A stretch of 64,000 nt of DNA from Saccharomycopsis fibuligera x Saccharomycopsis cf. fibuligera (lineage: Eukaryota; Ascomycota; Saccharomycetes; Ascoideales; Saccharomycopsidaceae), in contig CP012821.1 in the NCBI GenBank assembly GCA_001936135.1, positions 1,054,001 to 1,118,000 on the forward strand, in the 5' to 3' direction. Below are positions 21,018-30,164 of this stretch, one piece after another. Each line of letters starts with the position of its first letter. Within the stretch, counting starts at the first letter, position 1. The notes under the pieces are model-generated. The model saw only the letters and a list, made by a program, of their open reading frames with translations, was not told the DNA's origin and did not search any database. The position numbers were made by a program, and so were the translations under genes.

Positions 21018-21308
21018 TAAGTAGTAGAGCATAAAATAATAAGTGGCTTTATAAATAGTAACTCCTACAAACTTAAATTGGTAAACTAAATTTTTTCGAA
21101 CATAATTTAGATAATAGATGGATTGAAGAAGAGAAATAATGAAGTAAATAAGTAAAACTTAAGTAAAATTTGTTTAAAACAGATTTTGAGGATGAAATGA
21201 AGTAATGTTTAGAGTAGCAATCTGACAATATGAATGAAGAAATAGAATAGAAGGGCAATAGGACGCTAAAAAGCTGTTTTCAAAACAGATTTTATAAAAT
21301 AAATTAAC

Positions 21309-22511
21309 TTATTTGACCAATTCGATGTCAGTTTCGTCGGTGTATTTGGCTTGACCAATTTTGACAGTGTTGCCTTCCAAGTCGTAGTATACATAAGAAC
21401 TTCTCAAGAAGCCATCACCCAAAATGTAATAATCGGAGCCAGAATCCAAGACACCGACAAGACACTCAGAACCGGAGTCGTCAACTTTGAACAACAAGTC
21501 TTTAAATGGAACAGTAATAGTCTTATCTTCGAACACAAAACTAAAATCTTCACCTTTAGTGCTACAGGAGGTAGCATATCCACCGTAGCTGCTATTATAT
21601 TTACCAAACTTGGCACCAATACTTTTAGCAATGTCACTTGGTGCATAAATCAAAGTAGTACCACTGTCCAACAAGGCTGGGTAGCTTTTACCAGCCAATT
21701 CAGTACCATTGGAAGTACTAATACTATCTAAGTCAACGAAGAATGCAACTGGTTCATCAACTTTAGAACCAGAATCATCGATAGCCACTAATTTCAACTC
21801 TTTCAAGTCACCTTCATATTTAGCGTGATCAATAGCACCAAAAAGCACACTACCAGATTTAGCTTCCAATGAGTTCAAGTACAATGAGTAAGCAACTTTG
21901 TTAGTGATTCCTTGTTTTTTTAATTGAACTGGGAAGTTGTCATAAGTGAAACCTCTAGCAGCTTCATTACCAGTCAAACCAATACCAAAAACACCTTCTC
22001 CAGCAGTTTGATTAGTAGCATCACCAAACTCAAAGGATTTGACTGTGACATTTCCGAAAGTCAAATTATCTGTGGCCCAGTCACCTTGTGCACTTGATCC
22101 ATCACCGTAGGAAATACTGAAACCATCTTTCACTTTCTTATAACTGCTGGACTTGGAATTATCATAAGTACCGTATTCGGATTGGGTGCCAGCCCCTGGA
22201 ACCCACAAATCGCTGGAGCCAGTATCAACATCAACTCTGATCTTTTGTGCTGGGGTACCAAGTTCGATATCAGCAATGTACATCGAGTATTCGTTTTCTA
22301 ATTCTAAAACGGCTCCGGATTTGGAGGCAGAGTGTCTTAGGAAATTGGAGCGAATACCTTTTGGAACGTTTTTTCGGCTGTATCTGTGAACATCAAAATC
22401 AATCTTCAATGGTGATTGAGATTGCTGGGTGGATTTGGTTGGTGCAGCAAAAGTGTTAGTTGCGCTGAGGGCAGCAACAACAGATAATAGAAGAGAAGCA
22501 GAAAATTGCAT
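21309..22511 (-). CDS. secreted aspartyl protease, candidapepsin-like
   Basis: A 400-residue pepsin-family (A1) preproprotein. It has a signal peptide (about 1-23), a short propeptide, and a mature domain with both catalytic motifs: DTGSS at about D96 and DSGTT at about D282. The flap tyrosine is in SYGDGSS. It is close to the candidapepsin (Sap) family of secreted endoproteases. Two points are odd. The loop after DTGSSDLWVP is short and lacks the two Cys that form the first disulfide in classic Saps; only the C-terminal Cys pair is seen. No Lys-Arg Kex2 site separates pro and mature parts. The frame reaches an ATG 42 codons upstream (22637), but 22511 begins the signal peptide. No C-terminal GPI tail is seen. 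Confidence 0.92.
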   Translation of the reverse strand: MQFSASLLLSVVAALSATNTFAAPTKSTQQSQSPLKIDFDVHRYSRKNVPKGIRSNFLRHSASKSGAVLELENEYSMYIADIELGTPAQKIRVDVDTGSSDLWVPGAGTQSEYGTYDNSKSSSYKKVKDGFSISYGDGSSAQGDWATDNLTFGNVTVKSFEFGDATNQTAGEGVFGIGLTGNEAARGFTYDNFPVQLKKQGITNKVAYSLYLNSLEAKSGSVLFGAIDHAKYEGDLKELKLVAIDDSGSKVDEPVAFFVDLDSISTSNGTELAGKSYPALLDSGTTLIYAPSDIAKSIGAKFGKYNSSYGGYATSCSTKGEDFSFVFEDKTITVPFKDLLFKVDDSGSECLVGVLDSGSDYYILGDGFLRSSYVYYDLEGNTVKIGQAKYTDETDIELVK

Positions 22512-24546
22512 GGTGTTTAATGGTATTTGATGATGTTGTTGATATAAAAAGAATGTAGTGATGATATTATTAATAGAGGAAAGTTGAAGTTTGTTAAAAA
22601 CCAAGGGTATGTCTCTTCTTTTATAGCAATTTCTCATGCCTATTAGAATGTTTAATCATAACTCATCACAGCAAGCCATCATCAACAGCCGGATTGAAAT
22701 TATCCAATTTAGTCAACAAATCAACAAATTAACACACTCACATGCTGCTAAGAAAAATCCATGGGGCTCCAACTGGGTTGCCAAGAAGAATTAATGCCTT
22801 AAATTTCTGTTAAAAGGACAAAAATTACTCACCCCTCAAGTTAATCAGTGAAGTTAAGATATATTTCTATAGATATCTCAAATAGATAAACAGATAGGCG
22901 GTTGCCAAGTGCCAATGGCTTGCGCATGCTTGTGAAATTAGTGAGGCTAAGTATTGGCGTTTAGCCCTATGCAGTACCACCACTATCAATACTCATAGCC
23001 ATAGCCATAGTAAATACTAGCCCAGCTAGAAGACTGTGGCAAATGATCATACATAGGTACCATGCAGTCGAGAGGGCATGTTGACCTGCCATGCAGGAAA
23101 AACAGCGCCGCGAAATTTTTCGCTACTTACATAAAAGCTCGAACAAAAGAAAAATCGATCTAGCTAGCGATCCAAAGAGAAGGCGCCAACATTCCGCGCA
23201 AGCTGCCTGAACAATAAGGATATATAGACTTTCTCTGGGGGTGAAATCCTAAAGGGGAAAACCACCTAAAAAAAAAAAAAAAAAAAATGCCGTAGAAATT
23301 ATGGTTGGTTATGTTGACGAGAACTTACAGAGCTTTTTTTTAATGGTATTTTTTTTTTTTTTTTTTTCTTAGTTGGAATTGGCTGATGTTTTGATGTGTT
23401 ACTAAAAAAATTCCAGGGAGACTATGGTATACGGACTATGGATTCGTGCAAAGCATTATGTAAGTTATCGGTAGATATTTTGTTTTTTATAATTTAACTA
23501 TAGCTTTTCAAAGTGTCCAAACCGTTAGATATCCACTGGTTTCCATTATGATGGTAGTTTTGCACTCCAAGCTGCCTACTACGTTACAAGTTAGATATGT
23601 TGTTCTTGGAAGCTCAGAGAACTATTCTTGCCAATACTCGATGCTTTCATTTCGTTTCATTTCGTTTTATTTTATTTCGTTTTATTTTGTTTTTTACTTT
23701 CTTTCGAGAAAGAGAAGGTTGCGGTACCCATTTGATTTAATCTACAGTTTAATAGAAATAGAGCAAAATTGAGTATTTGAAACAATAAATTCAAAACTCA
23801 GCTACAACACTTATAAGTATATAATTACTCTTGAAAGAAAATGGTTAATTATGATAATATATTATAACAAGTTGGAAACATGTACTTGCTAAATGACCAA
23901 CGGTACAATGATACAGGAGACAGGAGGGAAGGGGAAAGAAAAATAAGTGGGACTAACAAAAGGACAAATTTCAAACCATGCTATAATAGGCACAAAAAAA
24001 AAAGAGAAAAAAAATATTCTTGACAAATTTATAAATAGCAAAAAATAAGAGTTAATGAATTCGTAATTGATAGATGGCTCATGAGATCACTGCTAAAAAG
24101 ATGAAAAATGAAAAAAACACAATCATAAAGAAAAAAAAAAAATTAAAAAGACATTTCTGTAGCAGAGATGAGAACAGAAAAGGGCATTAAGTGACTTAAT
24201 ATCGTCAATCATCAAAGGGGTAGGGGATCGTGAAGAAGTGTGTACCAGAAGAAAATTTTTAGCAGACAAGATAATATTTCATCAATTCTTTGAGATTTGC
24301 GTTTTTTCTTCATGGCTAAATCAACATTAATTGGCAATGTTTGCAAAAAAAAAAAAAAAAAAAAAAAAAACATCAAAAATCAAAAATAAAAAAGAAAATC
24401 AAAAAAAAGGTAAAACTCTGTTTCTTTTAATTTTAAAATCTCAAACATGCAGATATAATGTTCGTGAAAATATACAAGATTGCATCAGCATGACAAAAAT
24501 GAATTGCATTATACCATTATCATTAATTACTTGGGTGAAGTATTGT
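22512..24546. other. long intergenic region, protease promoter and MRS4 downstream region
   Basis: About 2 kb without a supported gene. It holds A/T tracts at about 23270-23286, 23350-23366 and 24345-24370 (26 A), and a T-rich pentamer-like stretch built on ATTTCGTTTC/ATTTTATTTCG at about 23645-23700. A small CGAAATTTTTCG inverted repeat lies near 23110. Its length fits an environmentally regulated protease promoter, but no specific site is certain. Confidence 0.5.
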
Positions 24547-25824
24547 TCAACACAAGTATGATTTAGCCATTTCATAACTGGTCCAACTAATAGCTGTACT
24601 TGGAATATTAAACAATATTCTTGGTCTAATACCTTTCAAAAAATTTTTCCAACCGCCATTTTCTTTCTTCAAAACAAAGGCCACAGCTTCTTTGAAACCT
24701 TTGATTCCAGTAATTTGAGCATCTGTACTAAGTCCTTTAGTTTGCAAAAACGTTTTGATAAAATCTAATGGATTAGTAATGGCAGCAGCACAAGCACCAC
24801 TGATACCGCCAGCAACGCAATGAAGAAGTGGGTTATACGTATGTTGTGGATTCAAAACAGAAGAAGCATATTCATAAACCCCAAAATTAATGGCAGCGAA
24901 TGGGATATTAAGCAATAACGTAGCTGGATAAGAAATCCAAAATGCTTTGAAACCTTCATTCACATATATTTTCTTGGCCACATTGTAAATATTGAACTTA
25001 ATTGAAGATTGTGCCTTTGTTTGACCTCGCTGATGTTGTAGTGATTTGATAGTTTGCATTCTTTGTTTGAGGATATCGAATGGAGTCATTAATGCATCAG
25101 AAGCAGTAGTGGCAGCAATACCACTAGCAGCAGCGATAAATGGATGATTTTCATCAGTTATCAAGGTAGTAATTTGTTTGTTATGAGACTTGACAAAATT
25201 ATTCACAAGCAAAGTTTTGGTATGTTCGAAAACGCCAAAATAGACTGCATGAGCCGGCCCTGCACCCAAAAGTACACTAGAAATTCCTCGCCAAAGAGCA
25301 AAAGAACCTTCTGCAGAAGTAACTTTGACAATGGAACGGATTATTCCATTATTTTCACTGGCCTTTTTGGCAATAGAAGCAGCGGCACCAGCAGCATTCT
25401 TATTAGGGTTAAGAGTCAAGAAAAGTTGCATTCTTGTTTTGATAACATCTATCGGATACATGAGCGAATGTTCCATAATACCTGCAAATGCACCGGCTGT
25501 CAACTGAGCAATCACAGTAGAATTTTCAGGTAATGCCTCATAATCTATTTCTTGATGGTGTTGCTGTGGTGGGGATGAAGACGGAGGAGGAGGAGGTGCT
25601 GCTGATGTTGATTGTTGATGTGTCTGTAATGGCTGAGGTATTGCCTCTTGTCCATTTTGATGTTGTTGATTTGTGAGAGCATAGCTCAGCTGTTGTGAAC
25701 TGAGCGGCTGTGAATGTTGGTTAGCAATGAACTTTTCGCTATCGGCATTATTGAAAATGGGGTCAGATGTGGAGTACAGAATAAAAGGAATTGAATTGAA
25801 AAGAGAGGCAAGAGAACCAGGCAT
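24547..25824 (-). CDS. MRS4: mitoferrin, mitochondrial iron carrier Mrs3/4
   Basis: A 425-residue mitochondrial carrier (SLC25) with three repeats, each starting with a Px(D/E)xx(K/R) motif: PIDVIK in repeat 1, PFDILK in repeat 2 and PLDFIK in repeat 3. The segment GAFAGIMEHSLMYPIDVIKT and the GPAHAVYFGVFE helix are hallmarks of mitoferrins, which import Fe(II) into the matrix for Fe-S cluster and haem synthesis. The first 90 residues are a Gln/Pro/Ser-rich extension (with a run of prolines near residue 80) not found in S. cerevisiae Mrs4, which is about 300 residues. An Ala/Asn insertion follows the first signature. The start is the only in-frame ATG before the conserved core. CCC1, another iron transporter, lies 34 kb away. 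Confidence 0.94.
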   Translation of the reverse strand: MPGSLASLFNSIPFILYSTSDPIFNNADSEKFIANQHSQPLSSQQLSYALTNQQHQNGQEAIPQPLQTHQQSTSAAPPPPPSSSPPQQHHQEIDYEALPENSTVIAQLTAGAFAGIMEHSLMYPIDVIKTRMQLFLTLNPNKNAAGAAASIAKKASENNGIIRSIVKVTSAEGSFALWRGISSVLLGAGPAHAVYFGVFEHTKTLLVNNFVKSHNKQITTLITDENHPFIAAASGIAATTASDALMTPFDILKQRMQTIKSLQHQRGQTKAQSSIKFNIYNVAKKIYVNEGFKAFWISYPATLLLNIPFAAINFGVYEYASSVLNPQHTYNPLLHCVAGGISGACAAAITNPLDFIKTFLQTKGLSTDAQITGIKGFKEAVAFVLKKENGGWKNFLKGIRPRILFNIPSTAISWTSYEMAKSYLC

Positions 25825-26899
25825 TTTAATCTATGCTATGCTAAAAAAGAGGATGATGATTATAATGCTATAATATATGCTAAAGTAATAAGATAGATGG
25901 AAAGTGGTTCAAGGTAAATAATGAAAAGACCAAGGCCGTGACTATACAGAAGAAAAAAAGAATCGATGGGTGCTGGGTGCTTCCAAATTACGAAAAAAAA
26001 AAAAATAAAATTTTTTTCTTTTTTTTTGGCAGAACATGGAAAAAAAAAGCGGAAGGCTCGATTACTCCGAGCTGAGTCAGCAGCCCCAGTCAACAGTCGA
26101 GACAGATGGGGGATGTGGCTATTCTCTATTGACCACAATTGCAGAGATTTAGTAATCCTAAATGTAATTGAATTAAACAGGCTCTATCGAATGAAGCCAC
26201 TAAAGGGTATCCTAAAGGTTAGCCTGATAGATTTTAAAACTTCTATTGTTATTCGTCTCTTTTGATCAGCTCCTTGGAACAGACAGGTGCAGACTCAAAC
26301 GTTATACTTGATAACTAAGCGCTGGGAAAAAAAGGAAAACAAGACACAAGTTCCAAGAAATCCTAAAAAATTAAAGAACTGCAATTAATTGAGTTAGTAA
26401 AGATATCTTGAGTATTAAAAAAGTGGCAATTGTATCACACAAGTGCCGTGTTTCTGGCGCTTAGCATCAAGCAATAATACCACATACGGCTCTTCTGGAA
26501 TAGACTCTTTCCTCCTCCTCAGTTCTGAATGATGAGAATATCTTTCTAATGTTGGGAAACTTCATGGGAGCATCCGAGTGTTGGTAGTTTGTAATAAGGT
26601 CTTGTATTTTCTAGTTTTTGGCGATGCTGCTGGCAGTGCTGCTGATAAGGATATAATAGATTAGAAGTTTGAATTGGCGCCAAAGAGTTCTCGATGCGCA
26701 GTATCCTCTTCGCTTCTTTGAATAACGAGATATTGCCCTCGGGTCATGTGCATTATGCACCCACGCTCCCAACCACATCAAGAAACGCTAAAAGCACCAA
26801 AGATATAAAAAAATTTCACTCAAAATACCGCCTAACTAGGAGATTATCGGTATATCTGATAGCATCACCACTCACAAATACTCACATCAACCATACAAT
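25825..26899. promoter_or_regulatory. divergent promoter region MRS4 / MRPL38
   Basis: About 1.1 kb between divergent genes, with A/T-rich stretches at about 25994-26034. A plus-strand frame at 26694-26903 runs into the MRPL38 start in another phase and is not supported. No confident transcription-factor site was identified. Confidence 0.45.
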
Positions 26900-27298
26900 A
26901 TGATTTACTTGAAATCTATGCTCAAAGTAATCGACAACTCCGGCGCACAGTTAGCCGAGTGTATTAAGGTGCTCCGTAAAGCACCAACTAACAATGCTCA
27001 ACTTGGCGACAAAGTGGTGGTGGTGATTCAAAAAGCCAAACCAATAACCTCATCTATTACTGGGGCTTCATCATCTAACAGAGTGAAAAGAGGAGACATT
27101 GTTCATGCTGTTGTGGTTAGACAGAAACAGAATTTCAAACGTAATGATGGCAGTTTTATTAAATTTGAAGACAACGCTTGTGTGTTGATCAACAAGAATA
27201 ACAATGATCCTATTGGTACGAGAATATCTGGAGTGGTTGCCAAAGAAGTCAAAAATAGCTTTGCCAAAATCGCAACGTTGGCTCCAAAAGTTATCTAA
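26900..27298 (+). CDS. MRPL38: mitochondrial large-subunit ribosomal protein uL14m
   Basis: A 132-residue member of the uL14 family. It shows the typical start ([21 protein letters not shown]), the [12 protein letters not shown] strand, the basic segment [16 protein letters not shown], and the C-terminal [16 protein letters not shown]. Cytosolic uL14 (Rpl23) differs in several of these positions and is usually 137 residues. The match here is to the bacterial-type mitochondrial form, S. cerevisiae Mrpl38. Its N-terminus is already basic, and such proteins often have no long cleaved presequence. MRP49, another mitoribosomal gene, is convergent about 0.85 kb downstream. Confidence 0.95.
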   Translation: MIYLKSMLKVIDNSGAQLAECIKVLRKAPTNNAQLGDKVVVVIQKAKPITSSITGASSSNRVKRGDIVHAVVVRQKQNFKRNDGSFIKFEDNACVLINKNNNDPIGTRISGVVAKEVKNSFAKIATLAPKVI

Positions 27299-28150
27299 TG
27301 ATTCAAAAGAACTAAAGTATTAAATTTCTTCAAAAGATTTTAAAGATCTTCAAACTACGTACGTTATCGATGGATAATGATTTAACCGTCGGAAACATAT
27401 CTCATCATCAGACAGATATGAAAATCAGTACTCACACTTCCGCATATTAACGCTTATCAATTTTTTTTTTGTTTGATACATTTTAACATGGCTGGTGCCT
27501 GTTACTCTTTCCCTATTTGCCCGTGGTGTTTTTTTCATTTCTTGTATATATCATGACTTAATACAACCTAATGTCATTTATGCTTTATATCAGCAGATGA
27601 TTCTGCATTTGTAACTTATTTTAATATACAAAACGGTTTTTAGCATACATAATGCTCAGCAAACCTTTACCTTCACAAATCTCTATTAGTATTGAATGAT
27701 TGCTATCTATATACAATATAAACCAAAAATTATTAATTCAATTATGAAAACAAACGTGTTTATGATATGATAAACTAAATACAAGATGACAAACAATACA
27801 GAAAAGTGAGAAAAATATCTTCATATCAGTATAATACAGAAACCATCCTGTTAGACAACAAAGAAATCATTCCCGTACGAAACCATCCCTGTACGTTACA
27901 AAAAAAATAGACAAACACACTTCTGAATGATGCAAAATCGAAACAATATAGTTCAGAAAAGTGTATCATTCAATATTTTACATCATTGTGTGTAATCAAG
28001 TTCCAAGCAGCATTTTTATTCCGTAATTATAGCAATGCATTAAGTCTATTTTGTTCAAGCTTGTCATATACAGTGGCTTATCTTTCAAAAATAACTCAAC
28101 ATATATTAATCCTGAAAATTCCTCAACTGTGCTGAATCAAATAACCAAAT
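27299..28150. other. convergent intergenic region MRPL38 / MRP49
   Basis: The 3' flanks of two convergent small genes. AT-rich, with no ORF or RNA gene that I can support. Confidence 0.5.
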
Positions 28151-28725
28151 CTAATACTCGTTGTTGTTGAATTTGATAAGTTCATCCTCAGGCACCTTTT
28201 CGGCTTTCGAGATCTTTATTAATTCACTTAGTATTTCATCAGAATGTTTATTTTTGCAATCGAGTTCAACTTTCTTGGCATCAACTAGAATTTCGTTAGT
28301 AAAAACATGCTTAAAAGACTGGTCTTCAAGCTTGGAGCAGTATAGGAACATGTTTAATACGCTTCTGTTTCTCTGTTAAAATATAACATACCATACTGCA
28401 ACACTATCTTTGATGGGCATTTATCCACTAATTCTCTATCTGTTTCCAACTGCAAGGCCTTTTCTTTATCTTTGACACCCTCGCTAAGGCTAATTCTTTT
28501 GACGGAAAACTGTAACTCTTCATTATAGAATTTCAAAGTAGGTAAATACGTTTGCCAAAATTTTCTCAACCCCATGTGGCCGCCATAGTTTTTCTTTTTA
28601 AAGATTAATTCGACTTTAGCCAACTGAGGAGAAAACTTCACTGCTGCTGATCTGTTGCTTGGGAAAGATATTTGGTTTATGAGCGCAAATTGCTTAGCTA
28701 ATCTGGTCTTTGGAACGGCACTCAT
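28151..28725 (-). CDS. MRP49: mitochondrial ribosomal protein Mrp49 (mL61), spliced
   Basis: Two exons (28725-28392 and 28284-28151) encode 155 residues. Read unspliced, the first frame stops after 123 residues with an unrelated tail. Removal of a 107-nt intron joins KIVLQY to VDAKKVELD and continues to the TAG at 28151, restoring a C-terminal helix (SDEILSELIK) like that of S. cerevisiae Mrp49 (137 residues). The intron has all consensus signals: GTATGT at the donor, TACTAAC ten bases before the acceptor, and TAG. The protein has the family's basic N-terminal region (YGGHMGLRKFWQTYLPTLKFYN). It shares a 326-bp divergent promoter with PFD1. Mrp49 belongs to the mitochondrial large ribosomal subunit. 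Confidence 0.9.
28285..28391 (-). other. MRP49: intron of MRP49
   Basis: 107 nt on the minus strand. The donor GTATGT begins at 28391, the branch point TACTAAC is at 28301-28295, and the acceptor TTCTAG ends at 28285. Splicing splits a valine codon G|TT and restores the frame. Confidence 0.9.
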
Positions 28726-29051
28726 TATTTTGATGCTATAATGTCTATATTGTTACTTTGACGGAATGTTTTAATAACCCTTTTGCAATTACTCAATGTT
28801 GAAATATCTGGTGCCATACGTCTCGGCATATTTTTTCACTGTTACTATGCTTAAATTTTTTCCGTTAGCGATCAAAATCACGATCACGTGACCAATGCAT
28901 TTTTTCATCTTCGACATTGAAGCAGATATTTGTATGTTCTTGCCTTTGTAGCCCTTTGGTGTTTGAATTCAGTGAGAAATTCGCTTGCTCTTCCAGTTAA
29001 CTAAGTCAAGTCAATTTGCCCCCGATCAAGTACAAATTCGCCCATATCAAT
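28726..29051. promoter_or_regulatory. bidirectional MRP49/PFD1 promoter with TCACGTGA
   Basis: A compact 326-bp region between divergent genes. The palindrome TCACGTGA at 28884-28891 matches the Cbf1-type bHLH site, which in CTG-clade yeasts is linked to ribosomal and respiratory gene promoters. Binding is inference. Confidence 0.5.
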
Positions 29052-29524
29052 ATGTCAGTCAATCCACAAGCACTACAAAAGGTATGTTAAAACGCACACT
29101 ATCTTACAGTATTACACGCTGCTCCACTAACATTTTACTAACCTTGTTTTACTAGCTCCTTTCGGAGATGGACATCTCCCTCCGCAAAAACCAAGCAGAA
29201 TACCAAATGGTCAATGTGCAACTTCAGCGTCGCAATAATAATCTTAAGCTTAACAATCTCACGTTAGAAGAGCTTCAAGATGTTAGTAATAATAATAAAG
29301 ACTCTTCCCAAAGCAGTTCTCAAGTACTGCTGGAGCATGTATGGAAAGGCATAGGGAAGGCATTTTTGCAAGTGGGAACCAGTGATTATGTTAAAGAAAT
29401 TGAAGGTGAAAACAAGGGAATCAAGGATGAAATTAAAGCCTTAGAAATTAAGAAAAATTATGTCGAAACCACTTTGAATAACACTGTTAGCGGTATGGAC
29501 AAGCTCTTTGGCAAGAAGAAATAA
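29052..29524 (+). CDS. PFD1: prefoldin subunit 1, spliced
   Basis: Exon 1 (29052-29081) encodes only ten residues, MSVNPQALQK. A 74-nt intron follows, and exon 2 (29156-29524) adds 122 more, giving 132 residues. Prefoldin is the hexameric co-chaperone that hands actin and tubulin to the CCT chaperonin. The protein is a beta-type prefoldin: two long coiled-coil helices flank a hairpin marked by VWKGIGKAFLQVGTSDYV, which aligns with VWRSCGKSF in yeast Pfd1. The C-terminal helix contains KNYVETT. The spacer between helix 1 and the hairpin is Ser/Asn-rich. Two consecutive CTG codons just before EHVW are read as Leu in the standard code but would be Ser here. Confidence 0.93.
29082..29155 (+). other. 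PFD1: intron of PFD1
   Basis: 74 nt with donor GTATGT, branch point TACTAAC at 29136-29142 and acceptor TAG at 29153-29155. It is phase 0, falling between Lys10 and Leu11. Confidence 0.93.
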
Positions 29525-30164
29525 TAGCGCGTTATAATGTGAACATCAGACAGACCAAAATCAATTTATTATTAATCTATTAACTAATACCGGACATTTT
29601 GTAATATATTACCTCATCGCCGTGGTTTTGTAATATCTTACCTAATACAGGGGCAGTGTAAATGTCAATGTTAATACGTAACGCACCACGATTATACTGC
29701 CAAGAGACAGGAGTACAAAAAACACCTGCCAGCCAATTACAAGGGCGGCTCTTATACCAAAACAATGGTGTCTTCTCTTGTTTTGTGTGCCTGATCCCTT
29801 TGTTACCTTTTTAGGTGATTACCCGTCCCAGATTCAGGGTCTCTCATGTTGCTTGAATTATCTTTTTTTAGCCAGAATTGTTGCTATATTCTGCAGTGCA
29901 CCTTCCGGATTTGGCAACATGGACAATCGAAACAATACATGCATCGCGCTTTAGATATTGGTGTGAGAATGCTGCTATATCCACGGAGGAACGAAACAGC
30001 CGTTGTGTAGCAGATGTCTATGCAAAAGTCGCGTGTATTTGTTGTTTAATATATAAAATGTTTATTGCCTTGTAGTTGATTCTCTGTTTTTGTTTTTGAA
30101 GTTCTTGGGTTTTCTTTGGCTCTTCTGTAGGCATACATTCGTTTATTCAGTCCTCCTACTTCCC
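29525..30164. promoter_or_regulatory. promoter region of the second protease
   Basis: Contains TATATAAA at 30050-30057, 108 bp before the ATG and a good TATA box, and a Reb1-type TTACCCG at 29819-29825. Nothing else was identified. Confidence 0.55.

Larger units (their letters stand above)
20465..21308. promoter_or_regulatory. FUN26 promoter region with repeats
   Basis: Lies between the FUN26 start and the 3' end of the protease gene. It holds a GAT microsatellite (about 20573-20606) roughly 110 bp before FUN26 and a 52-bp direct repeat at 20911-21017. No other gene was seen. Confidence 0.5.

Noticed and set aside
22512-22637. Upstream ATG extending the first protease by 42 residues
   Set aside because: The extension would precede and bury a clean signal peptide that starts at 22511, so it is probably 5' untranslated.
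26694-26903. Plus-strand frame ending in the MRPL38 start
   Set aside because: It overlaps the MRPL38 ATG in another phase and lacks any conserved feature.
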